From Romanomermis culicivorax (taxonomy: Eukaryota; Nematoda; Enoplea; Mermithida; Mermithidae), in contig CAWUHX010000281.1 in assembly GCA_963922205.1 (NCBI GenBank), forward strand, positions 248,001-312,000: 64,000 nucleotides of DNA. The letters are read 5' to 3'. A program made the position numbers and the translations under genes. The notes under the pieces were generated by a model, which saw nothing but the letters and a program-made list of their open reading frames with translations, was not told the origin of the DNA and ran no database searches. This document shows, piece by piece, positions 23,984-34,111 of the stretch (positions within the stretch are counted from its first letter, which is position 1; each line of letters begins with the position of its first letter).

Positions 23984-24433
23984 CACTACCAGGCGAAACT
24001 AACCCTCAAAAATTCGCGTCCGGGACGCGTCCTGGACGCGTCTAGGTCGCGTCCAGGTCGCGTCTGGAACGCGTCTTTTTCGGCAGCACAAAGAAAACTT
24101 TCATCTTTCTTAGTAATTGACATTCATGCAATAACTGTCAATCATAGCTTTTTCATAGTGTGTAGTGGATATGCACTTTGTTTTGACCTACAGTATGACA
24201 ACAGTTGACCTTTCGTTTATATCTGGTAAATAATGTGTGCTTTCTATAGAGAGGTAAGAAGGAAGCCTCAGCAAAATTCTTTGCCTTTGTGTGACACAAG
24301 CACATGGCCTGTCAATTTTATTGTCGGTATGGTGTGCTTTTCGCGTTCTGGGTGCATCTGGGACGGGTTCTGGACGCGTTCCGGACGCGTCCTGGACGCG
24401 ACCGGCGTGGACGGTTAGTTTCGCCTGGTAGTG
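23984..24433. mobile_element. GC-iteron MITE, copy 2 (inverted)
   Basis: The 450-bp element ends in CACTACCAGGCGAAACTAAC on both sides, with TA at 23982-23983 and 24434-24435. It is inverted relative to the copies at 9718 and 34963. The GC-rich iterations (GGACGCGTCC, GGTCGCGTCC, GTTCCGGACGCG) are well preserved. The right-hand TA is also the first half of the TAAG target duplication of the adjacent LTR. Confidence 0.85.
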
Positions 24434-24437
24434 TAAG

Positions 24438-24990
24438 TGTTGTAGTGTGTTTCCACTGATTTTGTCGTTTTCTGTCAATCCGCACATGAGGCCCGTAAGT
24501 GCCAAGTGGAGTGAGTGACACAGACCATCAACAGTCGTCTTACTGTAGCACATGTCGGAACGCGTGTGCTGGCTCTCTCAATATGCATTATTCATGTATG
24601 TTTTATAACATGTGCCCCATTAGTTATTTTTCTAATTTACTCATCGCCTCCTCGCACGCACGTCTTTGTTTGTTTTTCTCTCAGTGCGCGGGAGTGAACC
24701 GTTTGTATTCTCGCCCCGTCTCGTTTGTAAGTAAGTGTTTTTCTATTGCGTAAGATAAAAAGTGTAGAAAGGTCTCCTTTGCCTCTCTGGTATTTATCTA
24801 ATTTGGGAGACAATTAAGGAAGCATCTTTTCCTTGATTGGTAGGGTTATTAGTGTCGGGTTTAAGTACTGTTAATTAAGTTAATCGGGTAAGCATTGGCG
24901 TGGGAAATACGTACATTAAGGACGAACCCTGGGATCCCAATCCTGCCTGAACTCAAAGCCCAAACCCTCGACTTATTTTAAAATACAACA
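24438..24990 (+). mobile_element. Solo LTR, copy 3
   Basis: TGTTGTAGTGTGTTTCC starts it and TTTTAAAATACAACA ends it, between perfect 4-bp duplications TAAG (24434-24437 and 24991-24994). The length is 553 bp. The interior contains AAGGAAGCATCTTTTCCTTG, a short hairpin-forming segment. The target-site length fits gypsy- or BEL-type integration. No internal domain remains, so it arose by LTR-LTR recombination or as an isolated end. Confidence 0.85.
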
Positions 24991-24994
24991 TAAG

Positions 24995-25680
24995 GTCTTG
25001 AAAATTCTAAGGCTTATCTTACAACAATCTTGCAAGCATATCACAATTTTTATTAAGATATTGTAAGATCAAGATAGAGCTTAGACTTATCTTGTGAGAA
25101 ATAAGCACGACAAAGATACAGCACTTGCAAGAATTAAGCAAGTGAACTTGTGAGATTTTATTGTAAGATCAATAAGCTGACACAACCTTGGTTTGGATTT
25201 AACGATATAGCCCCATTAAGAAATGAAATTGATTACTCTCATTGATTAATTCTAATCCACAATAGTGGCTTATTTTTATGATCAAACCAGGGACAGTCAG
25301 CAATGTTGATGTATGCATTGAGAATTGGCAGAATCTGCAATAGCTTCTAAACTTTCAAATTAGGGAATTGGTGATGACCACCGATAAACTTCTATCAATT
25401 GGGGTCAGTCATGAACTATAAGATAAAATCGACTACTACAATTTTCGAAGTTGCGAATTGGTAAATTCAATTGGTAAATTCAGGATCCCTATATAAAGTG
25501 ATTTATTCATCTTGACCAAATCACTGGTCATATGCTATTTGCGTATTTTTCTGCAAATATCACATGACCAAGGCAATATTTTTCTTTGCCAAATATTTTC
25601 GGCAACATGAGAGTAACGATTTATTATATAGTTGTTCAAAGTCTAAAGATTTTCATATTCAGTGTAGAAAGTTACAGTAT
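24995..25680. other. Short-repeat tract, no gene
   Basis: 24995-25180 is built from CTTATCTTAC / AAGATATTGTAAG words related to 16690-16990. The remainder is AT-rich without a gene. Confidence 0.4.
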
Positions 25681-25689
25681 GGTAAAATT

Positions 25690-25930
25690 TGTTGAGGCCA
25701 CCTGTTCCCGCTACTCGGGGCTTCAGTAAAAGTTAGGCTCGGTCTGGGACTTGAACCCAGGACCTTGCGGCTACCATCCGCATGCTCTAACCAACTGAGC
25801 CAACCGAGCAACGGGAAAGGTGCTCTCTTTTTTTGCAACAATTCGTAGTTGAGGTGGTTGCTGTGACCACTCTCGACATCCCTCTGCCGTCGAGTTTGAC
25901 GGACCGTCAAGGGCCACCAGTGTATAAAAA
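25690..25930 (-). mobile_element. tRNA-derived SINE (family 1), best-preserved copy
   Basis: On the minus strand the unit runs from a spacer (GGTGGCCCTTGACGGTCCGTC, GATGTCGAGAGTGGTCACAG) through the tRNA-like body at 25809-25737 to a tail ending GGAACAGGTGGCCTC. The same spacer and body occur as two units at 5800-6165 and about 2.5 units at 40565-41120. The body is internal rather than at the 5' end, which suggests that the repeating unit is circularly permuted relative to a classical SINE. Confidence 0.75.
25737..25809 (-). tRNA. tRNA-like cloverleaf, anticodon GGT (Thr-type), SINE-borne
   Basis: The 73 nt fold into a complete cloverleaf. The acceptor stem GCTCGGT pairs fully with ACCGAGC. 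The D stem is GCTC/GAGC with an AGTTGGTTA loop. The anticodon stem is TGCGG/CCGCA with loop ATGGTAG, giving anticodon GGT. The variable loop is AGGTC, and the T stem CTGGG/CCCAG has loop TTCAAGT. TTTT follows 6-9 bases downstream. Eukaryotic nuclear Thr tRNAs normally use AGT, CGT or TGT, so GGT is unusual. Together with the related copies it is more likely the promoter part of a SINE than a housekeeping gene, though transcription by RNA polymerase III is plausible. Confidence 0.6.
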
Positions 25931-26159
25931 AAACGTCCAACCAAAAAACGATAAATTGCAATAATATTTCAATAATGAAAAACTGCACTGCGGCGTGCCT
26001 AACATCAACTTGCATGTTATATGCAAAACTTTCGCGCTATCCATTTATTTGTTTTAGGGCCAAAAATGTGTGACACAAATTGTTTTATTGGTTTGTTTAC
26101 TTAATAATGATAGGAAACACTTTAACAACAAAGAAACTTTAGAGAATAAAAATGTAGTA

Positions 26160-26760
26160 ATTAGAGGACCAAAGGTCAGAGGAATTGACCCTCTGACATC
26201 CCTCCCCCCCAAAGGCAAGACTTTTCCCACCAGCGAAGGGGAAAGTCAGGAGGTCCCCCAAGGGCCCCCAGTCCATCCATGCCATTGGCCAGCGACTCCA
26301 ATCGTTCCATAATGATGCTACGCGCCGTTGACGCAAAACAAATAAAAAAAAACTGTCCGTTTCCAACGGTATTGATAAAATTATGGGGCCAATGGCGCCG
26401 GATGCTACCCCGACGCGACCAAAAAAGGTTCGTCCATAAAATACGCTCCGTGGGCTCGTTGCCCCGAATAAAAAAAATAAAAATGTTCTGAACGAAAACG
26501 TTCGCGGCACTCGGGCCGAAATTTGACCCATAAAAATAAAACAATCCGATCGGCGGCGAACCCCCGTGGTGCCCGTTTTTCGTTGTGGGCTGCTCACCAC
26601 TGCCATCGATGTGTATTGTATCGGCGGCGCCTCCATCCTCGATTTTGGCGTTCGTCTCCGTCCTCTCCGGAGGGGCGGGTTAATCGGTGGGTGGTGAGCC
26701 TGCTAGACTTCATATTTTTTCGCCCCCGCTCCTACACTGGCCCCTTGGCCGGACAAATTT
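26160..26760. other. GC-rich block, origin unclear
   Basis: About 600 bases of clearly GC-rich, CpG-containing sequence stand in AT-rich DNA, ending roughly 330 bp upstream of the secreted-protein gene at 27093. The left end (GACCAAAGGTCAGAGGAATTG, CTCTGACATCC) is repeated inverted at about 31712-31760. The 165-codon minus-strand frame has no recognisable domain. It may be the end of a mobile element, a promoter-proximal island or recently acquired DNA. Confidence 0.4.
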
Positions 26761-27092
26761 TATCATTTAGCTATATTCGAAAATGGAACAACAAACATTC
26801 ATTCAGATACAGGCGATGAATAATGATGTAATTCAAGTACCATAGCCACAAAATTATCTCGAAATTGCATCAAGTTTTTTTTAATTTATTAAAAAAACGG
26901 TGCAGCTGTAACAGACAATTGTTGACAAATCTTTGTTGAGATTCTTCACATACCTCCTTTGTCTAGTTTGATCGATTCTATTTACAGTTGCTTAGCAAGT
27001 AGATCTAGAAAATTTTGCTGTCGCACAAATATTTCTTAGCATCTAATGTACATGTATCACAGTTTCTCTCTGTTCCAAATGAAAAATGTATA

Positions 27093-29227
27093 ATGGTGCG
27101 ACATATTTTCAAATTAAATCTGATACGAATTTTTGTATTGTTGATACAGCCAAGTGAGTCATATTTTCAAATTTGCACGAATCAGCTTTGGATGCAGATT
27201 TATCTGAAACTCTACCCCAGAGACTGTTTCGATTTGATGAGTTCGGTTGCTGTGAGATTCAGAGACATGTAAGCCAAAATTCAATGCTATACCATGTTTC
27301 CTTTTTATTTGATATTTCAGCAGCACAAATAACACAAAATTGAGCATACTCGACTGACTTCTGACAATTTTTGGTCAGGTATAGAGTTTGGATACTGTAA
27401 TGAATTTTGTCATTCTTCAATCTAGAAGAAAATCATATTTTAAGAGCTGTCATCATCATGGAATGAGCAACAGTTCTACTACCTTGTTGTCAATGACCAT
27501 AAGGAGCACATCTCTTGTAAGCAAGAAGTGGCTGACAAATACGAAACGACCCCATGCCCACTGGTCAATGCCAGCTCTTATTCGACTGACTCTTTCAAAT
27601 TTTATATAAAAAAAGTAGCTGAAGTCACACTTTCTTCAAAAATTGTCCAACAAAATGTCACCGTTGATGAAGTGATGATTTTCAACAAGGCCAGCCAGCG
27701 TGCAATGACTCTGCGGGATTGGCATAATCAAAGTTTCCAGAGCAAAGTCGAACCAGCGAGACCGGAATGTACCCAGAGGCAGATTTTAATTTTGGCCAAA
27801 GCTCAACAAATGAAAAATATGATGACTATACAAGGCCCCGGTGAGCCGCATTACATTGCAGGCTGGGTATTGTGCGAACCATCAGTAGGTGAAAATCAAG
27901 GCAACACAATGTGCGTTTGGAATATGTTGACCGATGGTTTGGAATTCTTGCCATTGAATGGGGTATTGCGCTTCGATTGGGACGAACCTGGAACTGTTAT
28001 CTATTTGCTGAACACCAATCAGAGTATGTCATATCACTGTAAAATACTGACCCATGCTGGCTGCATCCTGGACCAACCCTATCCTAGTGCGGCATCTGGG
28101 TGGGCCACAATGTCAGGGCCGGCCTGGCAGTTGAAGGGCTTCCTGGGTGGCACAGGAGCTATCCGTCTGTTGGTCAATGTCGAGGTAGGTATGACCATAC
28201 CAAGCGAGGCTGGACAAAAAAAGCATGGTTTTGAACCTATCCCTTGGAGCAACTGAGGGGCCATTGTATGGTCACCAGGGTTGAAAGGCTTCCTGGGTGG
28301 CGCCAAAGCTGTCTCACCATTGGCCAATATCAAGGTAGATGTGATAATCCCAACCAAGGGTCAACAAAAATAGCAGAGTTCTGAACCTGTCCTTTGGAGA
28401 ACAGGGGGCCTATGGTTGGTACAGTCACCAGGGTTAAAATGCTTCTTAGTTGGCACCAAACCTGTCTCACCAATGGTCAATGTCGGGGTAGGTGTGACTA
28501 TCCCGACCAGGGCTCAAAAAAATGACCAGCTTCGGAACCTGTGGATTGGCTAAAACATCGATCCAATGGGTGGAATTTTGTATGCTACCATATAGCACGG
28601 CCAGCCCTGGTTCCCGTGTTGGCCCAAATCTCGCTAAAGCCTAAAGCAGCCAGAAAAGTCCAGCCTAGCTTGTTAGAGTCCATTTTTAGAGGTCTGAAAG
28701 GTATGTTCCCAAACGAAGTCTATATATGAAAATATATCACAAAAATTTTTCCAGAACTGATCATCTGTCATAAGCTACATGTTGTTGTATATGACTGTTA
28801 AAATTACATATAAGTAATCATGCAAATGGAAATACCACACAAATCTTCTGATTTGGTTAAATCAGAGAGTAATTCATTCTGGAAAATGGCAAATGATGTG
28901 CTGAATTTTGACAATTTTTCAAGTGTAAAACAAGTCTCAACATCTTTCAAGTCAGTTTAAAAAGAGTAGCAGTTGGTGAGTGCTCAAAAGTACAAATAAC
29001 ATGTCCCGTATTGAAAAATGCATAAATATTTACATTGGTTGATTTTGTCTACCAATGTCAGAATTTTGGTCCCAGGAAATGCCTGTCATTGTTGACTTCA
29101 ATTCAGATGCATTAATTCTTCTTGGATAAATTTAGGAAAGTATTCAAAGATTTTTTCGGTCTGGCTGTATCAACTTACTTAAAGTCTAAAAAAACAAATT
29201 TCACTCTTTGCAGCATTCGACTCATGA
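27093..29227 (+). CDS. Secreted protein gene of an unrecognised family, paralog 1
   Basis: Four exons are proposed: 27093-27153, 27198-27268, 27447-28023 and 29214-29227, about 240 residues. Exon 1 is a signal peptide (MVRHIFKLNLIRIFVLLIQP) ending at GTGAGT. The 44-nt intron 1 ends in GGATGCAG, and exon 2 ends at GTAAGC. Exon 3 holds the conserved body (VTVDEVMIFNKASQRAMTLRD, PHYIAGWVLCEP, WNMLTDGLEFLPLNGVLRF) with several cysteines and NVT, NAS and NQS glycosylation sites. It ends at A|GTATGT. After TTTGCAG the last exon adds four residues and TGA. Exons 1 and 3 and the phase of the end are matched by the paralog at 34112-38351. The acceptor of exon 3 (TTTTAAGAG) is weak. Function unknown; extracellular location inferred. 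Confidence 0.7.
28100..28560. repeat. Three-unit minisatellite, ~150-bp period, in an intron
   Basis: Three diverged units carry GGCTTCCTGGGTGGC (or its variant GCTTCTTAGTTGGC) near 28137, 28287 and 28440. Each is followed by TGTCTCACCAATGGTCAATG-like and GTGACTATCCCGACCA-like segments. They lie in the last intron of the secreted-protein gene and extend a spurious open frame beyond the splice donor at 28024. Confidence 0.7.
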
Positions 29228-29299
29228 ATATTGTCGATGAAGACCTGAATACTTGCATTGAACTTCAAACACAAAAGATAATTTGTGACAGATTGTGCT

Positions 29300-29706
29300 A
29301 CTATATACTGAATTTTTTATGATTTTTGTGTGTCTCTTTGTTTAACATTTATAGGCTGTATTTAAAGCTGTGCAACACATTCGAACAATCAAGGTCACAC
29401 TGGATTCAGAGTTACATGCTGTACTGAGTTTATGAATTGAGTTTTCCAAGATGGACTGAAATGTATGAGCTATTAAATTCAAAAATTTGTATTTTTCTTG
29501 TGTTCTCTAAGTATCGTCAGGAGTACTCAGTGGCTCTATACAACTTAAGGGGAGCTGTTAACTTACAGTCCTCTTACGCTTCCAAACTTGTATTGTGTTG
29601 GATAGACACTAGTCAAATGATCAACCACTTCCAGCATATGCAAGGTTTGTGCCTGAAAAGTGGTAGGATGTGCCAGTGAATGTTTTGCATATATTATTGT
29701 CTTTAT
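29300..29706. other. 3' flank of paralog 1, no further gene
   Basis: The open frame at 29437-29679 has no recognised family or splice context. The 29228-29330 part is homologous to the 3' region of paralog 2 (38352-38450) and is probably untranslated sequence. Confidence 0.35.
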
Positions 29707-29710
29707 GATG

Positions 29711-30233
29711 TGTTGTAGTGTGTTTCCGCCGATTTTATTCATTTTTGTCCAACCACACATGAGGCCCGTAGGTAGCAAGTGGAGTGAGCAACGTGGACCA
29801 TCAACAGTCGACTGGCTCTCTCGTGTGCATTATTACTGATATATGTTTATTATTATTGAAAGTGTGCCCCGCTGGCCACCTTTGTCTACTCACGGCCTCC
29901 CCGCACACAACTCATCAGTTGTTTCTTCTCTCCAGTGTGTGGGAGTGAAATTGTTTTTGCCTTTTCTCACCCCTTGCGTCTGTAAGTAAGTGTTCTTTTA
30001 TTGCGTAAGTAAAGTTAAAGAAAGGATTTCCTTTCTTGTATTTGTTAAGCTCGGGGGACAATTAAGGAAACATCTTTTCCTTAATTGGTGGGGTACTTTG
30101 TGTTGGGTTTAAGTACAATTAATTAGGCTAATTGGGTAAGCGTGGGCCTGGGAAACACATACATTAAGGAGGAACCCTGGAATCCCAATCCTGCCATGAC
30201 TCATCAGGGCCTGACATACTTACAAATACAACA
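29711..30233 (+). mobile_element. Solo LTR, copy 4
   Basis: It starts TGTTGTAGTGTGTTTCCGCC and ends TTACAAATACAACA, between perfect GATG duplications (29707-29710, 30234-30237). The length is 523 bp. It is closest in sequence to copy 3, sharing ACACATGAGGCCCGTA, GTGGAGTGAG and the ACATCTTTTCCTTAATTGG hairpin segment. No internal region. Confidence 0.85.
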
Positions 30234-30534
30234 GATGTGTTGTCTATACTGCTTTTGATGCAGAAAACGCTGAGTGGTCAGCATAGTTTCAATGAAAAAG
30301 TGGAGATAGGGAAAGATCTCCATTCTTTGACATTTTGAAAATTCAATGATATGATGCTGGGTCATATACAAATGTAAGCAGGCTCTTAATAATGCAGAAA
30401 TTGAACAATGGAACAAACTTATAATAGAGAAAACATATTCCAGCCTATAAATTTTTCCTCCAAAGACTATGGCCAGCAATATAGTCTGTAAGTCTTTTAG
30501 TTTCAGGAATTTCGCTGTTGCTATTGAGTGGTAA

Positions 30535-30635
30535 CTTTTTGCTTTAAGCCTCACCTTGTACGAGAGGTGCAGTTTGGGTGCTTTTGCTACTTATTGGAGG
30601 CTACATTCTACAAACAAGCCTGTTGTGCAGGTCTC
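30535..30635 (-). repeat. Fragment of SINE family 2 body
   Basis: CACCTTGTACGAGAGGTGCA, GGGTGCTTTTGCTACTTATT and GGAGGCTACATTCTAC match 7918-7985 of the intact SINE in order. The head is missing. Confidence 0.6.
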
Positions 30636-30641
30636 TCCTTA

Positions 30642-31094
30642 AGCCCGGTTCACATGGCAACATTTTGCAATATATATGCTTTTTCCAAAAAAGTGGCAAC
30701 GTTAAGACATTCACACCTGGGACATATAAGGTAAAATAATGTGTGACATATGCAATGACATACACCGCGACATTCTTCATCCCACTATGATTTTTCAATG
30801 TCCAAAAGAAAGTCTGTTGCTATTTTTGGTCTTTCCCTACTTTTGGATGATGAGTTTTTTTGCACCTCTCACCATTACGCGCACCAAGCACACAAATAGT
30901 ACCAAATGTCGCACTGTATGTTGGCCAAAACAGCCCGCTGAGTGAAAGAGAAAACTGTATGTCCGGTGTATGTCCCTTATATGTCGGGCTTATGTTGCGC
31001 TCATTCACACCGATTTTACTTAACATACATATGTCGTGTCGCGATATGTATGTCGGATATATGTTGTGCAAAATGTCACTGTGTGAACCAGCGT
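30642..31094. mobile_element. MITE with TTA target site (PIF/Harbinger-like)
   Basis: The termini AGCCCGGTTCACATGGCAAC and, inverted, CACTGTGTGAACCAGCGT flank a 453-bp element between TTA trinucleotides (30639-30641, 31095-31097). A second inverted pair, ATTTTGCAA / TTGTGCAAAAT, lies just inside. The right half contains several TATGTCGG words. TTA duplications fit PIF/Harbinger elements. It interrupts an older repeat that reads across it. No coding sequence. Confidence 0.75.
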
Positions 31095-31097
31095 TTA

Positions 31098-31400
31098 GGA
31101 GTTAAAGAAAGATAGCTGTTCGAAACAAGTTAGAACTTCTCCTTGGCTTGGCCTGCGATATAGTGCAACATCAGCCAGACCTGGCAACAACAAACAAATA
31201 CTCACTGATAACGGACCCTCACAGATGGGACCTTTTGGAGTCCCAGAGGAAAATTAATATTCCCTGGAAGGAAAGACACCGAAGAGTCCCTGTAGGGGTT
31301 TGTCTTCTGGTTGACATCTGCAACAAGCGCCTGGGCCTATTGCCTTTCGTTTGCTTACTATATGCCCATGCAATATGTAAATTTATTTAATAAACAAATA
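31098..31400 (+). repeat. Older retroelement-like repeat (continues from 30620)
   Basis: With 30620-30641 it forms one repeat split by the MITE. Landmarks TTGTGCAGGTCT, CCAGACCTGGCAA and GCGCCTGGGCCT recur in order at 56595-56930. The end encodes RLGLLPF before an A-rich tail with AATAAA, which would fit the 3' end of a non-LTR element, but no reverse transcriptase is present. Confidence 0.4.
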
Positions 31401-31549
31401 ATGAAATTAAAGAAAGTTGACTGAGCACTGAATATTTATGAAAATTAAGAAGATGACGCTGAGATAAAGTTTTATAATGGGCGCCAGAATAAACTTGTCA
31501 AAAATAATCCAAAAAACATAAAATGATCTCACAATCATTTTTCTTCTTT

Positions 31550-31675
31550 CTTTGGCGTTCTGTTGCTAAGCAAATTTGTCTGCACCACCTGTCACACATC
31601 ATTGATTTGCATGTCGACGTCCCCATTGGGACTTATGCAGCAACAGGGTGCCCAACAAGCCCCTGCCTAGTTCGG
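31550..31675 (+). repeat. Dispersed repeat, inverted partner at 44155-44275
   Basis: TTCTGTTGCTAAGCAAATTTG, GATTTGCATGTCGACGTCCC and CAACAGGGTGCCC match the reverse complement of 44155-44275 in order and spacing. Function unknown. Confidence 0.6.
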
Positions 31676-33890
31676 TTACTTACCCATAAATGAAATAGAC
31701 CCACCCTCTCTTTTGCCATGTCAGAGAGTCAATTGCTCTGACCTTTGGTTCTCTTATCACCTTCTCATGTCAAAAATTCTTGGTCATCATAAAAGTAGAT
31801 TCACTTTTCATCAAGCAAATTTATATTTTAGTAAAGTTAGTGTTAACATACATTTTTGGTCAAAGTTTTGCATAAATTACCCAAAAGTATTGTTTGATAT
31901 GTTCTATTTTTCTGTGTCTCTCATTTTTGGTCTGCCAATATATGCATCGATTTTGATGACGTTTTTTCAGTCTCTCTACTTCATGTGCATTTTTATATAC
32001 CCTTTTTCTATCGCCTTTCCTCACCATCCAAATTATCAATAAAGATGGGAGACTCTTGGTAATTTCTGTGCAATTAATTCTCCACAATTTTTTGGGGCAA
32101 GTACAAAATTTTGGCGAAAATTTGTTTTTTTGAGAGATTTTTGAAGATTTTTAAGATTGTGTGCACCTTGAGAATTGCATCAATGTCAAATAATTTTGAC
32201 GAAAAAATGTATATATATATATCACCACGAAAATCACGTTTGGTTAAGAAATGATGAAAATTACTAACTCCTCTGCAAAGCACAAAATAATTTCGAGATT
32301 TTCATTAATATTGATGAGAAATTAACACTTTTTGACCTATGCAACCATATTCAACACTCTATTGACATTTTTGACATGTCGGGTGAGGGGTTAGCATTGA
32401 GAACAGCCAGAGTGACACCACATGACTTGGAAATAAGGTGGAGGGAATGCAGGGACCACTGATTAAACCCTAAATTGTGCGGTAAAACAAAATTTATATC
32501 AAATAGCTTAGCTAATCAAAATTGATGAAAATCACAATTTTCCATCTTCTGGTTCAACTATAATTAGGAATTTAGATATAAATAAAACATATTTGGTGAT
32601 GTTTTCCGTAAACCATCGGCCGAAAGTTCACACATTTGTAAGCGTTGCTTAATTTTTCGATATCCTGCATTATCCGTCATAATTCTAAAAACTAGATTTA
32701 AAAGGGCTTTTTTGGTAAGCTGACAAAATTCCAGGGAATGCTCGAGTGCTAAGTGTTACGATTTTTCCAAAAATGTAACCTGAAGAAACAGTGGGCACCT
32801 TCAAAAAACTCGTGAAAATTGCTGATTCTAGCGCAAAGCTCCAAAAAATTTCGACATTTTTAGTGATTTTAACCAAAAATGGACAATTTTTAAGATGTAG
32901 ACTATCATTTTTACCATTTTATTGAAATTTTCAACTCAGCAGAGGAGGCCGTAGCACTAGGAACCACTGGAGTCGAACCAATGCTCTCCGGATCCTACTC
33001 TACTACCCTCCAACAGCCTATAGGCTTGCCACAAGAGTACACTGATACTTATTTCATCCTTGAGGGTTCTGGAATGCATGCTTGCCAGAGTTGCATTCAC
33101 ACTCTGCTCAAGGAAGGGGGCCATGAAGCATACTCTTCCCCCATTCTGATTGGCTGCTTTTCAGTTATTCTTCTTGAGCAGGCCTCTGGGAGCGAAGTAT
33201 AAACACACCTTAAGTGTATCCAAGGCAAGACAAGATCCAAGCTTGCCCACACAAGTTAACTACTCCAAAAAGATGAAGGGCTGTGCTTGCCTGGGATAGC
33301 TACCAAAAAACTTTGGGTCACGCCTGAGAACGAACCTTGTTTTTGAGACTAATAGTTGGAGGCAGTATAACCACTAGACAAAAAGGCATGGGTTGTAACT
33401 TCTTGCTTCAAGGTCTGCTCATTGCTATGATTTCTGCCAGTTCACATTTGAGAATTCATTCTTGTAGTATAAAGTATCAGGGGCTCCAACTGCTATCACA
33501 ATTTCCCTTTGCCTGAATCTAAAGGTCAAGTCTATTCTGCACAGTAACTCAAAAATGCCTAACGTCCTGATATTTTACTTGTAGTGAGATGCATCCTTGA
33601 ACATTTGGGGGATGTGTCCATAGCAATTTTTTGAGGGAACATTTTCTAGAGGAAGCTTATCTGAGAAGCGTTACAAGGTATGTGGTTCTTTCTTACATAC
33701 TCCATATGGATCATCCTGGCATTTTTAATAATATAAGAATGAAATATTAAAAGTAATTGGTCAAAATACTAAGCTTTTGTATAAGCAAAACCAGGGACTA
33801 CAGGGATAATAAAAATTTATGATCTGATAGACACTAAAATACATACTTGAACATCATCTTGGAGAGTGATGATCATTAGATCAACATGAT
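31676..33890. other. Intergenic DNA, no gene; one SINE relic
   Basis: 31712-31760 repeats the end of the GC-rich block at 26160 in inverted orientation. 33215-33392 is a truncated minus-strand SINE family 2 head (TTGTCTAGTGGTTATACTGC, GGTTCGTTC). 32080-32900 is AT-rich with recurring CGAAAATTTG/TTTTTGGTAA-like words but no structured element I can define. Confidence 0.4.
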
Positions 33891-34111
33891 GAAATTTGAA
33901 TCACTATTTTCACCAAATTACATGCAGCTTTTTCGTTCCTAGAAACATGATGCAGCTCTATAATAAGAGATTCAGTGCTCACCAATTTTCTTTAGAGTTT
34001 TTTACTTCCTTCTACAGTTGCCTAGCAAGAGGAAATTTAGAAATTTCTCTTGTTCCCAGTTTTATTCTTCACATATTAGCCTTTTTTGCTATATTGAATG
34101 AGAGCTGGATC

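Noticed and set aside
26139-26636. A 165-codon minus-strand frame in the GC-rich block.
   Set aside because: Long frames are expected by chance in GC-rich DNA. Two other frames overlap it and none has a family or splice context.
28024-28256. Extension of the secreted-protein frame beyond 28023.
   Set aside because: The frame runs into an intronic minisatellite, while the paralog stops at the same place with a matching splice donor.
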